Positions 5,804 to 10,728 of a stretch of 10,728 bases of DNA are shown here, piece after piece. Each line of letters opens with the position of its first letter. Position 1 is the stretch's first letter. Where the stretch lies: assembly GCA_947451445.1 (NCBI GenBank), contig CANFZJ010000071.1, forward strand, positions 1-10,728. The letters run 5' to 3'. This DNA comes from Comamonadaceae bacterium. Its GTDB lineage: Bacteria > Pseudomonadota > Gammaproteobacteria > Burkholderiales > Burkholderiaceae_C. The position numbers and the translations under genes are program-made. The notes beneath the pieces are model-generated. The model was not told where the DNA came from, did no database searches, and saw only the letters and a list, made by a program, of their open reading frames with translations.

Positions 5804-5944
5804 AAATGAAAGGCATAGGACGGGAGGGTCTCCATCTCAGAAAGCCGTGGGTTGTAAACACATCGTAACAACTTTAGCGGAGCACCTACGCCCGCCATCC
5901 GACACCGTGTTGCCCGTCTCCGCCGCTACCCGCTCCAGGCACTT

Positions 5945-6000
5945 GCTATTTAATAGATAGCTACCACCGCATACTCTACCTGCGCTAAAGGCATTTTTAG
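5945..6000 (+). repeat. Palindromic terminator repeat, copy C
   Basis: On the plus strand it reads GCTATTTAATAGATAGC (5945-5961), CTACCACCGCATA, CTACCTGCGCTAAAGGC and ATTTTTA. This is the same element as copies A, B and D but inverted and more diverged. It lies about 50 bases downstream of the minus-strand epimerase gene. Copies B and C therefore face each other across about 140 bases with no gene between them. Confidence 0.65.
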
Positions 6001-6049
6001 CCACATATGCCGCCCCCACTCCGCCATTCCCGCGCCCGCCCTGCAGGGC

Positions 6050-6598
6050 TCAGGCAAAGCCTTCGGCGTCTTGCAGCGTTTGGCCCAGCGCATCTTTGGC
6101 CGACAGCTGCGGCGCTATGCCCTGGGGCCAGGTGATGCCAATGGTCGGGTCGTCCCAGGCAATGCAGCGCTCATGCGTAGCGGCGTAGTAGCCGGTGGTT
6201 TTGTACAAAAAGTCAGCCGTATCGCTCAACACCAAAAAGCCATGGGCAAAGCCCGGCGGCACCCACAGCTGCCGGTGGTTGTCCTCCGTCAGCTCTGCGC
6301 CCACCCACTGGCCAAACGTGGGGGACGACTTGCGGATGTCCACCGCCACATCGAACACCGCCCCGCGCACCACCCGCACCAGCTTGCCCTGGGCATGCGG
6401 CGCCAGCTGGTAATGCAGCCCACGCAGCACGCCTTTGCCGCTGCGGCTGTGGTTGTCTTGCACAAAGTTCACCTCCAGCCCCGTGGCCTGGTTGAAGGCC
6501 TGCTGGTTAAAGCTCTCATAAAAGAAACCCCGAGCGTCACCGAACACCTTGGGTTCGATCAACACCACCTCGGGAATGGCCAGTCGCGTTGCTTGCAT
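6050..6598 (-). CDS. rfbC: dTDP-4-dehydrorhamnose 3,5-epimerase
   Basis: This 182-residue cupin enzyme (RmlC/RfbC) epimerises C3 and C5 of dTDP-4-keto-6-deoxyglucose, the third step to dTDP-L-rhamnose, in the cytoplasm as a dimer. The catalytic His62 is in RGLHYQ (59-64) and its partner Asp169 in SAKDAL. Tyr132, equivalent to the known active-site tyrosine, is in FLYKTTGYY. The substrate-binding loop VPPGFAHGF (113-121) is intact. The length is exactly that expected, and the start MQATRLAIPEVVLIEPKVFGD matches the family. The other rhamnose genes (rfbA, rfbB, rfbD) are absent here, so they are elsewhere or beyond the window. It lies downstream of ugd, separated by a 183-base interval holding an inverted composite repeat. 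Co-transcription is possible but not assured. Confidence 0.96.
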   Translation of the reverse strand: MQATRLAIPEVVLIEPKVFGDARGFFYESFNQQAFNQATGLEVNFVQDNHSRSGKGVLRGLHYQLAPHAQGKLVRVVRGAVFDVAVDIRKSSPTFGQWVGAELTEDNHRQLWVPPGFAHGFLVLSDTADFLYKTTGYYAATHERCIAWDDPTIGITWPQGIAPQLSAKDALGQTLQDAEGFA

Positions 6599-6652
6599 GC
6601 GTACACCTTGTTTTTAAAAATCTGCCTGGTGGGATGCATGGCCCCCACCTCC

Positions 6653-6774
6653 GCCGTTCCCGCGCAGGCAGGAATCCAGAAGCGCCGTTAACGGCCCGCA
6701 CCGCCGTACTGGATTCCCGCCTGCGCGGGAATGACGGGGATAAGGGCACTGGATCACCGCGCAGGCGGGAATGG
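6653..6774 (-). repeat. Second composite dRS3-like repeat (inverted) plus a half copy
   Basis: CTGGATTCCCGCCTGCGCGG (from 6709) runs to GAATGACG at 6735, and the inverted partner module spans 6653-6679. The core between them, read on the minus strand, starts TACGGCGGTGC and ends GACGGCGC-like as GTTAACGGCGCTT. It thus matches the core of the 4401-4485 element in opposite orientation. The outer 16-bp inverted ends of the first copy are not present. A degraded half module (CACCGCGCAGGCGGGAATGG, 6755-6774) follows. The repeat fills the gap between ugd and rfbC. Confidence 0.75.
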
Positions 6775-6781
6775 CGCCTGG

Positions 6782-8116
6782 CTACGCCCGCCCAATGCTG
6801 AAGTATTCGATCCCCAGCCCGCGCACCAGCGCCGGGTCGTACAGGTTGCGGCCGTCAAACACCACCGGCTGGCGCAGGCGGGTCTTGATGGCGTCGAAGT
6901 CGGGGCTGCGAAACTCCTTCCACTCGGTCACGATGACCAGCGCATCGGCATCGTCCAGCGCGCTCTTGGGCCGCCCGGCATAGGCCAGGCCCGGCAGGTC
7001 GCCAAACACGCGCTCGGCCTCGGGCATCGCCACCGGGTCGTAGGCCGTGACGGTGGCCCCCCGGCGCAGCAGCTCGGCCACCAGCACCCGGCTGGGCGCG
7101 TCGCGCATGTCGTCAGTATTGGGCTTGAAGGCCAGGCCCCACAGCGCAAACCGCCGCCCGGCCAGGTCTTCGCCAAAGCGCTCGGTAATCTTGCGCACCA
7201 GCACATGCTTTTGCGCGTCGTTGGCCTCTTCCACCGCCGCCAGCACCCGCAGCTGGTAGCCGTTTTGGCTGGCGGTTTTCACCAGCGCCTTCACGTCCTT
7301 CGGAAAGCACGACCCCCCATACCCGCAGCCCGCATACAAAAAGTGGCTGCCAATGCGCGGGTCGCTGCCAATGCCCGAGCGCACCAGTTCGATGTCGGCC
7401 CCCAGCACCTCGGCCAGGTTGGCCAGCTCGTTCATAAAGCTGATGCGCGTGGCCAGCATCGCGTTGGCCGCGTACTTGGTCAGCTCGGCGCTGCGCACAT
7501 CCATCAGCACCAGCTTTTCGCGGTTGCGCTGAAACGGCGCATACAGCTGGCGCATCAGCTCGATGGCCTGCGCATCGTCCGCGCCCACCACGATGCGGTC
7601 GGGCCGCATAAAGTCCTCAATGGCCGCGCCCTCTTTCAAAAACTCGGGGTTGGACACCACGCTAAAGCCCCGCGCGCCGCCACCCGCATCGGCCCGCGCC
7701 GCCAGCTCGGCCGCCAGCACCGCCCGCACCTTGTCGGCCGTGCCCACCGGCACGGTAGATTTGTCTACCACCACCCGGTAGCCGTCCATGTGCTGGCCAA
7801 TGTTGCGCGCCGCCGCCAGCACGTACTGCAGGTCGGCAGAGCCGTCTTCGTCCGGCGGCGTACCCACCGCGATGAACTGCACCGTGCCAAACTGCGCCGC
7901 CCGCACCACGTCGGTGGTGAACGACAAACGCCCCGCCGCCACGTTGCGGCGCACCACGTCCTCCAGCCCCGGCTCGTGGATAGGTATGCCGCCGCCCTCC
8001 AAGATCGCGATCTTGGCCGGGTCCACGTCCAGGCACAGCACATCGTTGCCCACGTCCGCCAGGCACGCGCCCGACACCAAACCTACATAACCGGTACCAA
8101 TAACTGTAATTTTCAT
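6782..8116 (-). CDS. ugd: UDP-glucose 6-dehydrogenase
   Basis: This 444-residue cytoplasmic NAD-dependent enzyme oxidises UDP-glucose to UDP-glucuronate, a precursor of acidic exopolysaccharides. The N-terminal Rossmann fold begins GTGYVG (7-12). Substrate-binding and catalytic residues are visible in STVPVGT (120-126), NPEFLKEG (156-163, with Glu158) and K214-YAAN218. The catalytic Cys270 lies in YGGSCFPKD, and the C-terminal domain carries GLAFKPNTDDMRDAPS (327-342). Length and order match the family throughout, with no missing residue. The ATG at 8116 gives the canonical MKITVIGTGYVGLVSG. Its ribosome binding site is poor, and the 32 bases before it are AT-rich. It directly follows a truncated regulator gene, so its promoter may lie within that remnant. 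Confidence 0.97.
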   Translation of the reverse strand: MKITVIGTGYVGLVSGACLADVGNDVLCLDVDPAKIAILEGGGIPIHEPGLEDVVRRNVAAGRLSFTTDVVRAAQFGTVQFIAVGTPPDEDGSADLQYVLAAARNIGQHMDGYRVVVDKSTVPVGTADKVRAVLAAELAARADAGGGARGFSVVSNPEFLKEGAAIEDFMRPDRIVVGADDAQAIELMRQLYAPFQRNREKLVLMDVRSAELTKYAANAMLATRISFMNELANLAEVLGADIELVRSGIGSDPRIGSHFLYAGCGYGGSCFPKDVKALVKTASQNGYQLRVLAAVEEANDAQKHVLVRKITERFGEDLAGRRFALWGLAFKPNTDDMRDAPSRVLVAELLRRGATVTAYDPVAMPEAERVFGDLPGLAYAGRPKSALDDADALVIVTEWKEFRSPDFDAIKTRLRQPVVFDGRNLYDPALVRGLGIEYFSIGRA

Positions 8117-8148
8117 TCTGTTAACTATTTAAAAAATAAAAAACCACC

Positions 8149-8619
8149 TTAAACGGCTTGCGCTGGCAGCGATGGCAACACTTGCAAGACCTTCCAATGG
8201 CCCCCCTTTGCGCCACCTACGCGCACCAGCCGCTGGGCTTGCTGCAGCTTGCACAGATTGCGTGCCACCGACCGCGTGCTAATCCCAAGCACAAGCGACA
8301 ACTCAGCAGTCGCAATCAGGGGGTTTTGCACGACCAACAGGAGGATGGATTCGGGCGTTTTACCCGACGTTTTCGTGGCCGTTTTCTCTGACGCTTTTAC
8401 CGACGTTTTCTCTGACGCTTTCTCCGACGTTTTTTCGGGTTTTTTCACTGACGTTTTCCCCGACGTTTTCTCTGACATTTTTACCGACGTTTTCTCTGAC
8501 CTTTTTGCCACGTCCTGCCACTGCAACTTAGGCGCCGCAGCGCCGGGCAAAACGAAGGTCAACGTCACAAAACCCGCCCGCTCCTGCAGCGTAGGGCGCT
8601 CCAGCCCATCCATATCCAC
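8149..8619 (-). pseudogene. C-terminal remnant of an AlbA_2/HATPase-type ATP-binding regulator
   Basis: The 156-residue frame resembles only the C-terminal third of a family of large ATP-binding transcriptional regulators (AlbA_2/Schlafen-like N-terminus plus HATPase_c_4, often labelled RecG-related). Residues 5-24 (GLERPTLQERAGFVTLTFVL) look like the last strand of the HATPase_c_4 domain. Residues 41-88 are twelve S-x-K-x tetrapeptides. Residues 90-146 form a winged-helix domain with TAELSLVLGISTRSVARNLCKL and the typical end GGAKGGHWKVL. An in-frame stop lies two codons before the GTG at 8619, and the upstream DNA encodes something else, so the main domains are lost. It might still make a small DNA-binding peptide, which is why the call is not certain. 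Confidence 0.72.
8356..8499 (-). repeat. Twelve 12-bp tandem repeats encoding S-x-K-x
   Basis: Exactly 144 bases encode SEKT SVKM SEKT SGKT SVKK and so on, with the 12-bp unit GACGTTTTCTCT on the plus strand varying mainly at the second and fourth codons. The repeat forms a charged, probably flexible linker between the lost ATPase part and the winged-helix domain. Such lysine/serine repeats are common in this protein family and vary in number between strains. Confidence 0.85.
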
Positions 8620-8657
8620 GTTTCAGCAAGTTTGAAAAAACAGCAGCGCCCCTGCAC

Positions 8658-8852
8658 TCAATGCACCGAGCCTGCCGCAAAAGCCTGCGCAGCCCAAATA
8701 TCCTCCGGCTCCAGCTCCGGAAAGTCGTCCTGTATATCTTGCTGGCTCATCCCGCTGGAGAGCATAGACAGCACGTCGTACACCGTAATACGCAGCCCCC
8801 GTATACAAAGCCTTCCACCGCGCTTGCCAGGTTCCAAAGTAATTCTGTGCAT
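8658..8852 (-). CDS. DUF433 domain protein (antitoxin-like), orphan
   Basis: This 64-residue protein is almost entirely a DUF433 domain (PF04255). Residues 1-22 read MHRITLEPGKRGGRLCIRGLRI, matching the family core G-x-P-C-I-R-G-T-R-I. VYDVLSMLSSGMSQQDIQDDFPELEPEDI follows, a helix-turn-helix-like part. DUF433 proteins are usually the antitoxin of a pair with a DUF5615 PIN-like toxin. No toxin gene is adjacent: the next DNA is the regulator remnant, only 38 bases away. The C-terminus (AFAAGSVH) is about ten residues shorter than usual. The start at 8852 is preferred over longer in-frame options because an AGGAG (8858-8862, minus) lies five bases upstream and homology begins there. Confidence 0.82.
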   Translation of the reverse strand: MHRITLEPGKRGGRLCIRGLRITVYDVLSMLSSGMSQQDIQDDFPELEPEDIWAAQAFAAGSVH

Positions 8853-8960
8853 AGAGGCTCCTATACCGACATTCGAGTGATGGATTGTGAACGACCAGGT
8901 GATGGGAAAAACTGGCTCCCATGCGCACCTATCTACGCATGCCACACCAGCAAACAAATC

Positions 8961-9010
8961 GCCTGATTAACTACATGGCTCAGACAACCCCAATCACCGT
9001 CATTCCCGCC
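8961..9010 (+). repeat. Truncated copy of the composite repeat (terminal end)
   Basis: The segment GCCTGATTAACTACATGGCT followed by CAGACAACCCCAATCACCGT and CATTCCCGCC matches the left end of the element at 4364-4412, with a few substitutions. Its first bases are closer to the complement of that element's right end (GCCTGATTAGCTACC). After CATTCCCGCC the similarity stops, so only one terminus plus half of a module remains. It lies between the DUF433 gene and the glycosyltransferase gene, showing that the terminal sequence belongs to the repeat family and is not unique to the first locus. Confidence 0.7.
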
Positions 9011-9040
9011 CAAACACCGCACCGGGCCGCTGCACGCTAC

Positions 9041-9099
9041 AGGTGAAAAAGGCAGTTCGCGCAGTAAATACCTGCGCAAGCAGCTATGAATTTAGTAGC
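9041..9099 (-). repeat. Palindromic terminator repeat, copy D
   Basis: On the minus strand it reads GCTACTAAATTCATAGC (9083-9099), TGCTTGCGCAGG, TACTGCGCGAACTGCC and TTTTTCACC. The GCGCA/TGCGC hairpin and T-run form a terminator for the glycosyltransferase gene. The gene's final codons (CTA AAT TCA TAG) lie inside the repeat, as in copy A. Confidence 0.78.
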
Positions 9100-10310
9100 A
9101 CCTGCAGCGCCGCCTCAAACCGGCCCAGCACCGCGTCTTTGTCCAGCTCGGCCTCGGCATAGGCCCGGGCCGCCAGGCCCAGCGCCGCACGCTGCTGCGG
9201 GTTGGCGGCCAGGGTGCGGATGGCTTCGGCCAGGGCCGCGCCGTCTTCGGGCGGCACGGTCAGGCCGCAGTGGGCGGCTACGACCCGGCCCAGCTCGGTG
9301 TCGGCATGGGCGGTGGCCACCACCGCCCGGCCACTGGCCAGCATGCCGGTGAGCTTGGACGGCATGACTAAGTCGGCGGCATCGGCGCGCTGCGGCAGCA
9401 GGTGGATGTCGGCCAGGCCCAGCAGGTCGCCCAGGCGCTCCATGGGCTGCAGGTCTAGAAACCGCACATTGGGCAGGCCCTGGCAGCGGGCCACCAGGTC
9501 GGCCCGGCCCGCGCCGCCGCCGCACAGCACAAACTGCACCTGCGGCTGGGTTTGCAGCAGCGCAGCGGCCTCGGCCAGCACCTCCAGCCCCTGCTTGCCG
9601 CCCATGTTGCCCGAGTACAGCGCCACCACCGCGCCGGGCGCAATGCCCAGCTCGGCCCGGTACGGGCTGGGCCCGGCCAGCGGCCGGATGGCAGATATAT
9701 CTACCCAGTTAGGAAACGACACCAGCCGCGCCGCGTCCACGCCCTTGCTGCGCGCCCGGTCCAGCATGCGGCCTGAGATGGTGGATACACGGTCAAACCG
9801 GCGCATCAGCCAGCGCTCGCCCGCCGCCACGCAGCGGCGCAGCAGCGCGCCTTTTAGCAGGCCCAGGTCAAACGCCGCGTCTACCTCGTAATCTTGCACA
9901 TGCAGCCAGGCCTTGGCCCCGGTCAACCCTGCCAATGCGGCAGCGGCGGGGGCGCAAAACAGCGGCGGCTCTACCACCCACACCACATCGGGCCGCCAGC
10001 GCCACTGGCCCAGCAGCACCGGCAGGCTGGCCAGGGCAAAGCTGGCCAGGTGCAGCAGGCGCTTCAAGCCGCCGGGCTGGCGCGGCACCCACAGCGGCGT
10101 GCGCAGCACGGTGGCGCCCTGCCATACCTCGGTGGTGTAGCGGCGGGCGCTGTACCCGGCCCCCACCTGCCAGGCCGGGTAGTACGGCGGCGCGGTAATG
10201 ACGCGCACCGCATGCCCGCGTGCGGCCAGCCAGGCGGCCATTTCGCCGGTGTATTTGCCGATGCCGGTGAGTTCGGGGGCAAAGTTAATGCCGTAGAGAA
10301 GAATTCTCAC
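9084..10310 (-). CDS. wcaI: WcaI-type glycosyltransferase (GT4, GT-B fold)
   Basis: This 408-residue cytoplasmic or membrane-associated glycosyltransferase closely resembles WcaI, a colanic-acid-type enzyme that extends the lipid-linked exopolysaccharide repeat unit. The N-terminal GT-B half starts MRILLYGINFAPELTGIGKY and contains VRVITAPPYYPAWQVG (35-50) and WLHVQDYEVDAAFDLG (135-150). The C-terminal half has the nucleotide-sugar site features LYSGNMGGKQGLEVLAEA (231-248) and DLVMPSKLTGMLASGRAVVA (313-332). Length and order are normal. The exact donor sugar cannot be read from sequence, and the symbol marks family resemblance. The start is GTG at 10310, with no good ribosome binding site. 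The upstream gene stops 6 bases before it, so translation may be coupled. Its C-terminal LLNS and stop come from repeat copy D. Confidence 0.9.
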   Translation of the reverse strand: MRILLYGINFAPELTGIGKYTGEMAAWLAARGHAVRVITAPPYYPAWQVGAGYSARRYTTEVWQGATVLRTPLWVPRQPGGLKRLLHLASFALASLPVLLGQWRWRPDVVWVVEPPLFCAPAAAALAGLTGAKAWLHVQDYEVDAAFDLGLLKGALLRRCVAAGERWLMRRFDRVSTISGRMLDRARSKGVDAARLVSFPNWVDISAIRPLAGPSPYRAELGIAPGAVVALYSGNMGGKQGLEVLAEAAALLQTQPQVQFVLCGGGAGRADLVARCQGLPNVRFLDLQPMERLGDLLGLADIHLLPQRADAADLVMPSKLTGMLASGRAVVATAHADTELGRVVAAHCGLTVPPEDGAALAEAIRTLAANPQQRAALGLAARAYAEAELDKDAVLGRFEAALQVLLNS

Positions 10311-10316
10311 GAATAT

Positions 10317-10728
10317 TTACCGAAAAAATAAATTATATTTAAAATATGAAAATATTGGGAATGACCCAATGTTTTTTCTCATATTAAATTCATAAAATAA
10401 AAACTCAAAAATCCCAAGTGCAACAAACAAAAATTCAGGATTTTTTTTAAACCAAAAGAAAACCGTTAAATATAAAAAAATTCGAACGAACAATTCAACA
10501 ATAGATCGAAAAACAGATGATTTAATAGTTGCATTTAATTGCAGAAAAATCTCATTCTGAATAACATATATTCTAATAAAAAAATAAAACGATATTACGC
10601 AAAAAATATGTATCGATTCTTCTTTAACTCTAAAATATTTAGACACAAAAAAAATAAAAATAAAAACCAAGAACAATAAAACAAAACCCAAAACAGAAGC
10701 TCTCAAAGATAACTTAATATAAGTTTCA
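10317..10728 (-). CDS. AT-rich multi-pass membrane protein, probable Wzx-type flippase, partial
   Basis: The frame is open to the window edge (upstream residues ETYIKLSL precede the first visible TTG), so the start lies outside and 136 residues are seen. Four hydrophobic segments alternate with short Lys/Arg-rich loops, as in VLGFVLLFLVFIFIFFVSKYF, SFYFFIRIYVI, LFVRIFLYLTVFFWF and LFVALGIFEFLFYEF. The pattern and the position just before a WcaI-type gene suggest a polysaccharide flippase (Wzx/MATE superfamily), but no diagnostic motif exists. GC content is about 22-27% in the lines I counted, against more than 60% in the neighbour, and codons are almost all A/T-ending. This points to horizontal origin. 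It ends FKYNLFFR, earlier than expected if this is the flippase middle, so it may be 3'-truncated. Confidence 0.6.
   Translation of the reverse strand, partial: ETYIKLSLRASVLGFVLLFLVFIFIFFVSKYFRVKEESIHIFCVISFYFFIRIYVIQNEIFLQLNATIKSSVFRSIVELFVRIFLYLTVFFWFKKNPEFLFVALGIFEFLFYEFNMRKNIGSFPIFSYFKYNLFFR

Noticed and set aside
6731..8152. A 473-codon plus-strand open frame opposite ugd
   Set aside because: The composition is His/Arg/Gln-rich and domain-free. The minus strand encodes an intact UDP-glucose dehydrogenase.
8356..8499. Regular short repeats that could suggest a CRISPR array
   Set aside because: The units are contiguous 12-mers with no spacers, in frame with a protein that has known Ser/Lys repeats in its family.
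8249..8635. A plus-strand frame with repeated phenylalanine/aspartate units opposite the regulator remnant
   Set aside because: It is the antisense reading of the tetrapeptide repeat. The minus strand gives a recognisable winged-helix domain.
8853..8957. An N-terminal extension of the DUF433 gene to an ATG at 8957
   Set aside because: The added 35 residues show no homology, and the ribosome binding site at 8858-8862 favours the start at 8852.

Overview
The window is high-GC (by eye about 60-65%) bacterial DNA. It most likely comes from a betaproteobacterium of the Comamonadaceae/Burkholderiales group (Rhodoferax, Polaromonas or Acidovorax-like). This rests on protein flavour, a PEP-CTERM protein next to exopolysaccharide genes, and two intergenic repeat families that I recall as typical of that group; genus is not determined. 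The first 14 bases are the 3' end of an Illumina read-1 adapter, so the left edge is a contig end with untrimmed adapter.

Layout. 16-940 (+): a 5'-truncated GNAT acetyltransferase, then a TM2-domain membrane protein. 921-2592 (-): a two-gene phosphate operon, DUF47/PhoU-like protein then PiT-type phosphate transporter, with a well-spaced PhoB box just upstream. 2593-2971: a long intergenic region with that Pho box on one side and a near-consensus sigma-54 (-24/-12) promoter facing the other way. 2972-3781 (+): a secreted PEP-CTERM protein with a strong terminator. 3896-4342 (+): a low-molecular-weight protein tyrosine phosphatase of the exopolysaccharide type (Wzb/EpsP-like).

4343-10728 is essentially all minus strand. 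In transcription order (right to left) it holds: the end-truncated view of a very AT-rich multi-pass membrane protein (probably a Wzx-type flippase); a WcaI-type glycosyltransferase; an orphan DUF433 (antitoxin-like) gene; the C-terminal remnant of an AlbA_2/HATPase-type ATP-binding regulator with twelve tetrapeptide repeats; UDP-glucose 6-dehydrogenase; dTDP-4-dehydrorhamnose 3,5-epimerase; and a membrane-anchored AttH/CrtC-like lipocalin-fold protein. Together they look like the edge of an exopolysaccharide/O-antigen locus. Ugd makes UDP-glucuronate, RfbC contributes to dTDP-L-rhamnose, WcaI adds a sugar to the lipid-linked repeat unit, Wzx flips it, and the phosphatase would control the chain-length tyrosine kinase.

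The polysaccharide side is peppered with intergenic repeats. One is a roughly 60-bp palindromic terminator-like element (four copies), two of which supply the stop codon of the gene they follow. The other is a composite element built from two inverted ATTCCCGC-N-GCGGGAAT modules around a conserved core (two full copies in opposite orientation plus fragments), one copy framed by inverted and direct repeats like a small non-autonomous mobile element. I saw no tRNA, rRNA, CRISPR array or transposase gene, and no clearly new multi-gene system. The most rewarding observations are the regulatory sites, the composite repeat and the AT-rich junction at the right end.
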